In this document: one piece after another, positions 46,601 through 51,586 of the stretch
How positions within the stretch are numbered: the stretch's first letter is position 1
Layout of the letters: each line of letters opens with the position of its first letter
Assembly (NCBI RefSeq): GCF_910592395.1
Contig: NC_088312.1
Span: 21,337,292-21,401,291 of the forward strand
Source: Lineus longissimus
Lineage: Eukaryota; Nemertea; Pilidiophora; Heteronemertea; Lineidae
Length of the DNA stretch: 64,000 nt
Reading direction: 5' to 3'
Notes under the pieces: generated by a model
Databases searched by the model: none
The model's input: only the letters and a program-made list of their open reading frames with translations
What the model was told of the DNA's origin: nothing
Program-made: the position numbers and the translations under genes

Positions 46601-49529
46601 TGCAGTACATGCAGTTACATATACATTGGCCAATCAGTGGAAAATATCTGAAATCTAAAATAAATCAGCATGAAAATTCTTTCCAATATTTTGCCATATT
46701 TTGAAAGAAGAAAAGATTTCAAAAGTGACATATATATCCTTTATGGAAGTTAAAAGTTTAAAACAAGGCTTATCAATATCAAACAGCATCGCAAATTTGA
46801 ACACCAAATCATACAACAATGCAAAAGTTTGCATCTAACAAACAGAAACTGAGCCTTTCAAATTTAATTTTAGACATTTTCCAGAACTTACACATGAAAT
46901 TTTTACTGTCAGTAATTTCCTGCTGACAGTGCTGAGCAACGAACCAACAGAGTGGAAAGTTAGATTTGATTAGACTTTTTAACAGGATAACTCAAACTAG
47001 AAATACATACATTGTACAGAGTAAAAAGGTTTTTTTTAGTGATATACACAAAGATACTGGATTTTCTTGTTGGTAATGATAGGTATAAGCATGTCATTAC
47101 AGCAAAACACACTGCTTGGAATAATAGGTATCAAATCAAAGGTGGAAATGAGTAAGTAGCATTTCTGCAACTCTGAGGGTTGCTGTGAGTCATGTACAAG
47201 GATGTTGTGTTCAGTGCTGTACATCTGTATGTGTGTCTGCGTCTGTATGAATCAGTGAAACACAACAGATGGAGCACTAGAGGAAACGACACGGAACAAA
47301 TGAAATCTGCAGCTGAATTTACAAAGGAATAAAGAGGCAGCAGACGAACTGGATGAAAAAGCTTCAAAAATAATTGAAGTGAAAGCGAATAACTGGAATG
47401 AACATGATGAATGGTAGAAAATTATGGACTCTTTATCGGATCGAAAACTGAGTGTACTTGCAGTTGAAATGGCAAAACTCTTCAGCTGAAACACTAGAGT
47501 GGCACTTTCCGAGCTTTGAACCAATGACCTTCGGATCACAAGTCTCTTCCACTGCGCCACCGGGCTTTTTATGTTAACGGTATTCTGCTACCTCATGGAC
47601 AGAACCTGCATAAAATTAGCATTTTCACCATCGAAATTCATTAGAGGACTGAGACAACTGCAACTATACTCAATTTCCATCCAGAATAACTGCAAATAAA
47701 CAATAGGAATTATAAGCATGGAGTTACCAAGAGAGATTGGTAAGTGCTACTTACAAATTGTGGCAGGGCGTTCACGAGCCATAGGGCTGTGAGAGTTACC
47801 CCGTCTACGTGAAACTGGCGGGCCAACAGCCGAGAAGTCGTTGACCCAGTTTGACGGAGATCCTAGTGATGGTGACAAACATTATGTAAACAAGTGTGAA
47901 GCGAGCTACATGAATGTGTAAAGAAATACGACAGAATCTACAAACCAGAAGAAAACGACCAACCCATTTTTCTCAAACAATATTTGACAGTACTGGGTTC
48001 CAAACGCCACGTTATCATTAACATCGATTGAGTACCCGAGCCCTGGTTGAGTACCGGTAATGTGTTTCTCTTCCTATACTGTGGAATCTCCCTCAGCGGA
48101 TACCTCTCTATTAAGGACACCGTCTCTATTAGGGACACTAGTTTCAGTCCCAAATCACTTATTTCTTACTTTGACCTCTCTAATCAGGACATCACTCTAC
48201 TAAGGACAGCATTTGTCTGTCCTGAGGGTGTCCTTAATAGATCGCAGCCCAATATACTTTAGGAAGGAAGATGACCACGATATTTTAACTTAAATTTAGG
48301 ACACATTATGTTAACATCATTCAAAGAATTTGTGATGGGAAGAAGTTACAAGCACACACAACTCTCAGCCCCTCAACAAGGGCTCTCAGTTGGTTCTCAT
48401 TTAGTATGACTGCGTGTAACACTATAATACCACATTCAAATAAGAATGTGCATCAAGAATTACACCTGGTTTACACAACATTACAAAAAAATTGTTAAAA
48501 AAATCAAGAAAGAATTACACCAAGTTATAGATTCAAAAAAGATTGCAAAAAATCACACTAAATATGGTAACTTGGGTTGGGCTCAATTGAACACAGGAAT
48601 TTAGTCTTGAAACCACTACCAGATTTCCTTCTCAAGAATTTCTTAACAATACTTACCAAATGCTTGCTGTTGTGCTGGAGAAGTGGTTCTGAAGTTGCCC
48701 ATAGGGGGTGAAGGATCAGCCTTGAGACTTGCCGGCAAGACTTTAGGGATTTCGTATCCCTGCAGCTTCTTTTGAATGAGATACATGGCAATTGAGAACT
48801 CCTTCTTGTCCATCATACCATCAGCATTTAAATCAGCAAGGCCCCTGTAATATGGAAATGATTACACTTTTGACAACATTGACCCAAATTTACCACAGCA
48901 CTTGGAACCAGTGACAGCTCTTATTGCATTTTTCAGGCAGGTATATCGAGCTAATCAGGTCATGAGCATAGAGTAAAAGTCCAAATTAGACGCCGGACAC
49001 ATTTCTCTGTTTTCGTAAATTGCCCTGGCCTGACTTCATGACCAATGACTTCTATACAATTTTCACGAGTAAACAGAAAACCAACTTGAAGACCACGAGG
49101 GATCTTCCAACTTTGAACTTACCATATCTGTCCAAGAATTTGAGGCGGTAGCTTCGACTGCAGCAGAAATCCTTTTGCTTGGTCTCCTCTGATGACTCCA
49201 TTCACAGGCTTCAGTTGGAGGAACTCGCCATCGAATTTCGCCCGCTCCTCTGGCGTAATATGCCAAGAATTCGGCCCACCTGAAAAATGGACAAACACTT
49301 TTTGAGAAACGTAGTTTTGAACTATTCTTTCAAATCCAGTAACCCCACTTTATCATTATTAGCAATATGGCATTTACATGGCTGCACTGTGAGGCAAATT
49401 TTATCATTTAATCGCTTCTTGTACATGTATACAAATTTTTTTCGGGATTGCATCATACTCCATCAAAATTAAGCAAACAAAGTATTGACCACATACAAGA
49501 AACTAACTCGGTAAAAACTTACCTGACAT
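7514..49529 (-). CDS. ITSN1: Intersectin, long form (42 coding exons, 1909 aa)
   Basis: Endocytic scaffold and Cdc42 exchange factor. The spliced frame gives two EH domains (about 8-100, 200-290), a coiled coil (about 350-650), five SH3 domains (786-841, 968-1021, 1062-1116, 1236-1292, 1336-1390), DH (about 1415-1600), PH (about 1620-1762) and C2 (about 1765-1905). Known family roles: EH domains bind NPF motifs (epsin, stonin), SH3 domains bind dynamin, synaptojanin, WASP and SOS, and DH-PH activates Cdc42. All 42 exons have GT-AG borders and exon lengths sum to 5730 coding bases with no frame break. The protein is longer than vertebrate ITSN1-L (about 1720) mainly through extended linkers. 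It is the single orthologue of the vertebrate ITSN1/ITSN2 pair or one of such a pair; the symbol is by homology. Exon coordinates are given in the segment entries. Start: ATG at 49527-49529 with A at -3. Confidence 0.95.
7829..8064. repeat. About 120-bp direct duplication in last ITSN intron
   Basis: The stretch 'atggcaggcgacctctggtc' at about 7829 through 'gagctccaaatgagattatg' recurs from about 7951. The copies differ by a few substitutions and a short 'gaattatat' deletion. It lies just after the donor side of the last intron. Confidence 0.85.
8135..14141 (-). CDS. ITSN1: ITSN exons 40-41: first part of C2
   Basis: Exon 40 14061-14141 encodes [20 protein letters not shown]. Exon 41 8135-8308 encodes [31 protein letters not shown] and [16 protein letters not shown]2 domains bind phospholipid, often with calcium; the Asp pairs in SDPYC and FDRD occupy the usual loop positions. 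The 5.75-kb intron between the two exons is filled with repeats. Exon 41 contains an internal donor-like GAG|GTGAGT at 8287-8292, 18 bases after the exon start. Confidence 0.93.
8775..8998. mobile_element. Palindromic MITE, copy A (about 100-bp arms)
   Basis: Left arm starts TGTGACCCGCTCTACCAAAA; the right arm is its near-perfect reverse complement and ends at 'gtcaca'. A short spacer (about 22 bases around 'ccaaatcagtttgtaata') separates the arms. A second copy lies at 21613-21835. It is a foldback-type non-autonomous element with no coding capacity. Confidence 0.9.
9001..9120. mobile_element. 120-bp inverted-repeat MITE, copy A
   Basis: Ends TGGGTGATATGAATAAAGAC and its reverse complement; inner arms pair 'tagcaaatgcttttat' with 'ataaaagcatttgcta'-like sequence. 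A second copy is at 59163-59281. It abuts the preceding palindromic MITE. Confidence 0.9.
9411..9636. repeat. 56-bp tandem repeat, four copies
   Basis: Units start at 9411, 9467, 9523 and 9579, each 'agttcgatttgactatgatc' plus 'acatcccagccaatctggtc' plus 'actgcaacatatcaca'. Copies are almost identical, so the array is young. Confidence 0.92.
9637..12354. other. ITSN intron 40 interior, no gene seen
   Basis: AT-rich intronic sequence. Short open frames on both strands have no recognisable domain or splice context. A small inverted repeat ('gtgagttcaggg'/'ccctgaactcac') lies at 10902-10945. Confidence 0.6.
11372..11507. repeat. 17-bp tandem repeat (about 8 copies)
   Basis: Units of 'acatggaaaatgtcaaa'. 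17 is not a multiple of three, so each frame reads the same [17 protein letters not shown] cycle. Non-coding. Confidence 0.9.
12355..13273. repeat. 61-bp minisatellite (about 15 copies)
   Basis: Units of 'ggcctgctcaactgtccttc', 'cctacttgagctaccctcat', 'gagatgcctgtttatggctgt'-type sequence. Copies differ only at a few sites (ggcctg/ggtctg, ctaccc/ctagcc/ctacct), in a mosaic pattern that suggests unit exchange. Confidence 0.95.
13802..13892. mobile_element. 91-bp mariner-like palindromic MITE
   Basis: TA-CAGGGTGGCCCAGAATTATT at the left pairs with its reverse complement at the right, ending CCCTG-TA; arms about 27 bases. The terminal CAGGGTGGCCCAGAA is typical of mariner elements. A single end-like remnant 'gggccaccctgt' is at 28781-28794. 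Confidence 0.85.
14320..14996 (-). CDS. ITSN1: ITSN exons 37-39: PH domain
   Basis: Exon 37 14871-14996, exon 38 14628-14752, exon 39 14320-14402. Together with the end of exon 36 they give the PH domain (about 1620-1762). Key features are [42 protein letters not shown], and the terminal helix [15 protein letters not shown] followed by a basic [10 protein letters not shown] stretch. Confidence 0.94.
15233..15435. repeat. 34-bp minisatellite (about 6 copies)
   Basis: Units of 'atctctgtgcagtgcactgg' plus 'tgtagagcactcat', containing the self-complementary AGTGCACT. It lies in the intron about 65 bases beyond the donor of ITSN exon 36. Confidence 0.92.
15501..17971 (-). CDS. ITSN1: ITSN exons 31-36: DH (RhoGEF) domain
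   Basis: Exons: 31 17850-17971, 32 17023-17129, 33 16637-16712, 34 16259-16366, 35 15959-16057, 36 15501-15740. The DH domain starts [20 protein letters not shown], continues [18 protein letters not shown] and [20 protein letters not shown], and has the conserved last helix [20 protein letters not shown] (around residue 1558), where the family contacts Cdc42. Exon 36 ends the DH and starts the [22 protein letters not shown] and [14 protein letters not shown]. Presence of this block shows the locus makes a long form. Confidence 0.96.
17280..17625 (-). mobile_element. tRNA-derived SINE
   Basis: Read on the minus strand from about 17625 it starts with a tRNA-like head: GCCTCATAGCCTAGTGGTTA holds a box A (TAGCCTAGTGG), and 'aggttagctcccgggg' fits a degenerate box B. 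The body contains 'tgccagggcaagtaaaagat'. It ends in a short GAATGATGAT-type tail repeat at about 17280. Related pieces are at 50380-50480 and 55425-55500. Confidence 0.7.
18303..18551 (-). pseudogene. Penelope-like element GIY-YIG remnant
   Basis: The minus-strand frame reads [20 protein letters not shown] then ESGRK. The spacing AIYQI-x(2)-KC-x(4)-YIGESGR matches the start of the GIY-YIG nuclease at the C-terminus of Penelope-like retroelements. The conserved continuation is lost and no reverse transcriptase is seen nearby, so it is a dead fragment. A poly-C run sits at its 5' side. Confidence 0.5.
19134..19505 (+). mobile_element. About 370-bp MITE with TIR AATAGCATTCCGCGA, copy A
   Basis: Left end AATAGCATTCCGCGA, right end TTCGCGGAATGCTATT. 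An almost identical copy lies in inverse orientation at 29151-29522. The inside carries the perfect palindrome GTCACGTGAC at about 19203 and no open frame of note. Confidence 0.88.
20725..20906 (+). mobile_element. Pogo-like MITE copy 4
   Basis: TA-CAGTGGAACTTT to GATGTTCTACTG-TA, about 182 bases, same inner sequence as the copies near 5 kb. Confidence 0.82.
21613..21835. mobile_element. Palindromic MITE, copy B
   Basis: Second copy of the TGTGACCCGCTCTACC foldback element, about 97% alike to copy A by eye, with the same arm length and spacer. Confidence 0.9.
23335..23891. repeat. 43-bp minisatellite (about 13 copies)
   Basis: Units of 'gcaatcatgcccagggatgc' plus 'gcttggttggactatcagtc' plus 'atg'. 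Variation is limited to ggttgg/ggttag/gattgg and one or two other sites. Open frames through it cycle all three phases because 43 = 3n+1. Confidence 0.95.
25824..26005 (-). mobile_element. Pogo-like MITE copy 5 (inverse)
   Basis: TA-CAGTAGAACCTTTC at the left; the inner order is reversed relative to the other copies, and the right end is GAGGTTCTACTG-TA. Confidence 0.82.
26293..27640 (-). CDS. ITSN1: ITSN exons 27-30: SH3-D and SH3-E
   Basis: Exon 27 27519-27640 and exon 28 27018-27131 form SH3-D (residues about 1236-1292): [28 protein letters not shown]-type WW (SGWWEGELQ), [17 protein letters not shown]. Exon 29 26774-26837 is a Pro/Gln/Ser linker. Exon 30 26293-26490 holds SH3-E (1336-1390): [40 protein letters not shown]. 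Retention of the next intron would end the protein after six more codons. Confidence 0.96.
27990..31729 (-). CDS. ITSN1: ITSN exons 24-26: long C-D linker
   Basis: Exon 24 31484-31729 (82 residues), exon 25 28824-28901 (26 residues), exon 26 27990-28017 (28 bases). Exon 24 is Ser/Thr/Asp-rich ([20 protein letters not shown]...) with several basic-x-x-Ser sites and no known domain. It is phase 0-0, so it can be skipped without a frameshift. Exon 25 is proline-rich ([17 protein letters not shown]), also phase 0-0. Exon 26 encodes PGVKLTKKP before SH3-D. Human ITSN1 has only a short linker here, so exon 24 looks like a lineage-specific or regulated cassette. Confidence 0.85.
29151..29522 (-). 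mobile_element. MITE with TIR AATAGCATTCCGCGA, copy B
   Basis: Reverse-complement copy of the element at 19134-19505, differing at a small number of positions; the GTCACGTGAC palindrome is retained. Lies in ITSN intron 24. Confidence 0.88.
29666..29853 (+). mobile_element. Pogo-like MITE copy 6
   Basis: TA-CAGTAAAACCTC to GAGGTTCTACTG-TA, with a small 'aaagataaag' insertion near the right end. Confidence 0.8.
32060..32952 (-). CDS. ITSN1: ITSN exons 22-23: B-C linker and SH3-C
   Basis: Exon 22 32849-32952 is a linker. Exon 23 32060-32229 holds a whole SH3-C (residues 1062-1116): [40 protein letters not shown]. The acceptor of exon 23 is the first unit of a 59-bp tandem array that repeats this 3' splice site. 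Confidence 0.95.
32226..32560 (-). repeat. 59-bp array repeating an ITSN 3' splice site
   Basis: Units begin at 32226, 32285, 32344, 32403, 32462 and 32521 (plus strand 'taatctgaaaaggacaataa'). On the minus strand each unit ends TTGTCCTTTTCAG-ATTA, which is the polypyrimidine tract, AG and first exon bases of exon 23. The true acceptor is the copy at 32230-32231. Four more copies keep CAG; the last reads CCG and is broken. Joining exon 22 to the next acceptor gives a TAG after eight codons. Confidence 0.93.
33243..34803 (-). CDS. ITSN1: ITSN exons 19-21: A-B linker and SH3-B
   Basis: Exon 19 34623-34803 encodes a Ser/Thr/Pro/Val-rich linker. Exon 20 34155-34301 and exon 21 33243-33298 encode SH3-B (residues about 968-1021): [20 protein letters not shown], then [10 protein letters not shown] and [25 protein letters not shown] is highly specific to intersectin SH3-B. 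Confidence 0.96.
35157..35750 (-). CDS. ITSN1: ITSN exons 17-18: SH3-A
   Basis: Exon 17 35638-35750, exon 18 35157-35428. SH3-A spans residues 786-841: [10 protein letters not shown], then [20 protein letters not shown]. As in vertebrate intersectin SH3-A, the first Trp of the usual WW pair is replaced (PGW). The rest of exon 18 is an acidic Phe-rich linker with [10 protein letters not shown] and DTQFTF. Confidence 0.95.
36261..44685 (-). CDS. ITSN1: ITSN exons 9-16: coiled coil and pre-SH3 linker
   Basis: Exons: 9 44593-44685, 10 41731-41993, 11 40778-40927, 12 38491-38631, 13 38151-38238, 14 37437-37576, 15 37019-37205, 16 36261-36551. Exon 10 opens with [20 protein letters not shown] and runs into the Lys/Leu/Glu/Arg/Gln-rich coiled coil (residues about 352-640) used for dimerisation and epsin/Eps15 binding in the family. 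Exon 15 becomes Pro/Ala/Val-rich. Exon 16 (residues 674-770) is Thr/Asn/Ser-rich and carries NWFDAF, SWADF and IWSDSF, tryptophan motifs resembling the AP2-appendage-binding WADF site of vertebrate ITSN1. Exon 13 ends at the first of 14 tandem donor sites. Confidence 0.93.
36822..37005 (+). mobile_element. Pogo-like MITE copy 7, next to a splice donor
   Basis: TA-CAGTAGAGCCTATC to GAGGGTCTACAG-TA. Its right end is only 12 bases from the donor of ITSN exon 15 (GT at 37017-37018), leaving just 'gtgggtgtcaaat' of original intron start. Confidence 0.78.
37690..38163 (-). repeat. 33-bp array repeating an ITSN 5' splice site
   Basis: On the minus strand the unit is AGTAACCCCATCA-GTAAGTAG then GCTCAGATGCAG. 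It consists of the last 13 bases of exon 13, the donor, and 20 bases of intron. I count 14 donors, the authentic one being GT at 38149-38150. Most copies are identical; a few read CCCAATCA-type or carry a short (CTGTGT) expansion. Use of any later donor reads AGT AAG TAG and stops. Confidence 0.95.
38880..40766. mobile_element. 1.9-kb inverted-repeat element with subterminal repeats
   Basis: The left end GGCAAAAGTTTCCGTCCACG and the right end (reverse complement GGCAAAAGTCTCCGTCCACG) match for about 30 bases through 'gatagctgatgg'. Many subterminal 'cgtccatggatagctgatgg'-type motifs lie near both ends. A block of about 270 bases is tandemly duplicated at about 40171-40440 and 40441-40705. No transposase is seen, so it is non-autonomous. 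It could instead be two or more smaller related copies. Confidence 0.65.
41994..44592. other. ITSN intron 9 (2.6 kb), no gene seen
   Basis: Holds a 16-bp tandem repeat at 42793-42882. A 155-codon antisense open frame ends inside that repeat and has no recognisable domain. Confidence 0.65.
42793..42882. repeat. 16-bp tandem repeat CAATTGCCTAATTGTG
   Basis: About five units. Each is made of two CAATTG/CAATTA half-palindromes, so the array can pair with itself. Confidence 0.88.
44972..46008 (-). CDS. ITSN1: ITSN exons 6-8: EH2
   Basis: Exon 6 45896-46008, exon 7 45467-45530, exon 8 44972-45195. EH2 starts [15 protein letters not shown] (about residue 197). It carries the conserved [16 protein letters not shown] helix and an EF-hand loop at 249-260 (D-I-D-N-D-G...E). 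After the domain comes [12 protein letters not shown], a signature of intersectin just after EH2. Confidence 0.95.
46443..47862 (-). CDS. ITSN1: ITSN exons 4-5: linker between EH1 and EH2
   Basis: Exon 4 47755-47862, exon 5 46443-46539. They encode a Ser/Pro/Arg-rich linker (residues about 118-186), including [12 protein letters not shown] and RRRGNSHSP. The linker is low in recognisable structure; both exons have good splice borders and keep frame with EH1 and EH2. Confidence 0.9.
47505..47570 (-). mobile_element. tRNA-like SINE head
   Basis: Minus strand reads AGCCCGGTGGCGCAGTGGAA, with a box A (TGGCGCAGTGG), and about 35 bases later a box B (GGTTCAAAGCTC). Length and spacing fit a tRNA-derived SINE head; the 3' half does not fold as a tRNA. 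Confidence 0.55.
48077..48243 (+). mobile_element. Pogo-like MITE copy 8 (right end decayed)
   Basis: Left end TA-CTGTGGAATCTCCC; inner sequence as in the family ('tctattaaggacac'); the right end stops at 'gtccttaatagatcgcag' without the terminal repeat. Confidence 0.7.
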
Positions 49530-49576
49530 TGTAGTTTGGATATCTTGTGACACTTTACAGAATAATGTATGCGTAT
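48657..49576 (-). CDS. ITSN1: ITSN exons 1-3: N-terminus and EH1
   Basis: Coding parts: exon 1 49523-49529 (ATG TCA G; the exon probably extends as 5' UTR to 49576, where a 'tttttcag' acceptor precedes it), exon 2 49123-49279, exon 3 48657-48844. The protein begins [20 protein letters not shown], matching the intersectin EH1 start. Exon 3 carries an EF-hand loop at residues 59-70 (D-L-N-A-D-G...E) and the following [13 protein letters not shown] helix. An upstream non-coding first exon is expected; a possible donor lies at 49668-49669. Confidence 0.93.
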
Positions 49577-50379
49577 CTGAAAAAGTAATATTCCTTGTAT
49601 ACAAGTGCAGTCAAAAACCTACCATTTCATGAGCGAGTTCATGAGTAGTGACAGAAACACACAAGCTTACCTTATCCTTAGTCAAAGTTTGCTTGAAATA
49701 GACTAAAGACTGCCAACAGAAAGTGTATCCAACAAATTCATGGGTTTACGCTCTGTATTTAAAGAGGTTTTAAAACCAAAAGAGTCAGGATGGCAAAGTT
49801 CCGTATAAATTGATTTTTTTTCAGTGCCTGGTTACATTTACATTTACCAAGCTGATGCACTCTGTAGCAGTAAACAAGGTTAATAAAGGCCATCCACTGC
49901 AGGACAACCGGAAGTGTTTTCTTGTCATACTGATATCAGAAATAGGTCAACAGCTGCTACCATGTACATTATCCCGATAAATTTCCTGCCCAGGTTTGAA
50001 GTGTGTGGCAAAGAATCAAGGCTAAGTTACTATATCTGAGGTTGACCTGAGGTTTTCTACACAATTGCAAGAAGGGCAAGTACTCCCAAGAAAAAGATGC
50101 CTGGTTCTCTGTAGGACAATTGACCTTTCACAATAGCTTTTATATGAGAACTAAAGAATTTCTACTGGACTTTACTGAAGATACTTGTCTGTCTGATAAA
50201 ACAGCATCACCAAATATGAAAATGATACAGCTATTTCAAGAGTGAAGAACAATATATTCAAGTTTCCACAATGCTGAATAATCTTAGAACCGATACATCC
50301 CTCATTTCGATCGCACAGCATTAGATTTAGAAATCAGTTATGTTAAAGGGTTGACCATGGGTGTACATTGCAAACTCGT

Positions 50380-50480
50380 CAGGTTTCTCGCTATTTGGTG
50401 AGATCTTTTGCTTGCCCTGGCAGTGGCAAACATACCTGGTGGAACAGTTGAACCCACAACCTACTGATTAAGACTTTGGT
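50380..50480 (-). mobile_element. SINE fragment
   Basis: Shares 'ggtgagatcttttgcttgccctgg' type sequence with the SINE at 17280-17625 ('gggatcttttacttgccctgg'), followed by 'ggttgaacccacaacc', a box-B-like stretch. Strongly diverged. Confidence 0.45.
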
Positions 50481-51300
50481 GCTCCAACCATGACCTTGTT
50501 GTCTGCAATAATGGCTACAAAACTGACGAAAGTTTCAGAAGACGGATGTCCAAGTCATTAGACAAAACCGGGTTATCCAGCAATGTTGCCACATCTGACA
50601 AGTGCGTCCTGCAAATTGCAGAATGTAGCAACATTGCTCAATTCAGAAACCTCAAAGTTGCCATGGCAGAATACATTGGCCACTGCAAGATCACACTTCT
50701 TTTGGCATTGTGGTTGGGTAGGAAAAACAGGTCTGTTATTGTGTAAAACAGTACGGTAAGTAAAAGAAGGTAGAGGGGTATCTTCTGCCCCTTCTGGTTT
50801 TTCCGAACTGTATAGGCCATAGCCTGTACCGTAGTCTGGTTGGTGCCGGTTATCCATGTAATGTATGATGACTGATGACGTATCCATCACAAAAACAACA
50901 CTCAAACTAACCTGTTTGTGACTAAAACTGGATCAGTACAACATCATCGCAAGCGCTCTCAAGTGAATCATCTTCATTTTTGCTTGAATCCAGTCACATG
51001 CTCAAGAAAAAGAGGTCCTGTCAATCCGCCCAATGTACATAAGCATGTAGGCCTACATAATATACACACAGATCCTGATTCCTGGGCTGCAAAAAAATCT
51101 GTCTGTGAAATGGGTCCCTTGTTTGTCGAAGTTCAGTGTCTATGGGATGGCACAGAAGATGAACTGATGATAAGTAGATGCCTTGAAATATGCTCTTTTA
51201 TATCTCAAATTATGATATTAATTTATTAATGCTAAATGTGTTAATAAAAGCACTTTGTGATTCGAAATCGATAAAAATTTGGCAGGAAATTTGCTGTCAG

Positions 51301-51318
51301 CGGTGCATTGTGGGAAAG
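51301..51318 (-). promoter_or_regulatory. ZNF143/Staf-type binding site
   Basis: Minus strand CTTTCCCACAATGCACCG contains the CCCANNATGC core known for ZNF143/Staf sites, which are frequent in bidirectional promoters of animal housekeeping genes. It lies 270 bases upstream of the CRYZL1 ATG. Function is inferred from motif and place only. Confidence 0.5.
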
Positions 51319-51502
51319 GGGCGTGTAACGCAAACCCCAGTTTCGTATATTTTAAAAGTTCTAATAATCGTTTTTATCTCAAAATAAACAACCTTAAAAT
51401 ATTAAATTTAATCAAATATAACACACTATTGAGTTTGAAGCCTTAAAATACATCGATCAACTTTAGTGAGTTATCCGAAGTTACGCATCTTGATTTATTT
51501 AC

Positions 51503-51534
51503 AACCCAAACCATGTCCTGACATGGTTTGGGTT
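51503..51534. promoter_or_regulatory. 32-bp perfect palindrome upstream of CRYZL1
   Basis: AACCCAAACCATGTC, two bases, then GACATGGTTTGGGTT: arms of 15 bases without mismatch. It sits 52 bases before the CRYZL1 ATG, in the likely 5' UTR or core promoter. If transcribed it would give a hairpin in the leader. Confidence 0.6.
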
Positions 51535-51586
51535 AGTTTAGGATGTTAACTCAACCCAGCTGATAATTTCTTCCCAAATTTTGAGG

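Larger units (their letters stand above)
49577..51586. promoter_or_regulatory. Head-to-head ITSN/CRYZL1 promoter region
   Basis: The ATGs of the two divergent genes are about 2.06 kb apart. The region contains an ITSN 5' exon that cannot be fixed, a SINE fragment, a ZNF143-type site (51301-51318), a GC-box-like 'ggggcgtg' at 51318-51325 and a palindrome at 51503-51534. No convincing TATA box is assigned. Confidence 0.6.

Noticed and set aside
47505-47570. A true tRNA gene
   Set aside because: Box A and box B fit, but the acceptor and T stems do not close and no CCA-side stem is seen; a SINE head is more likely.
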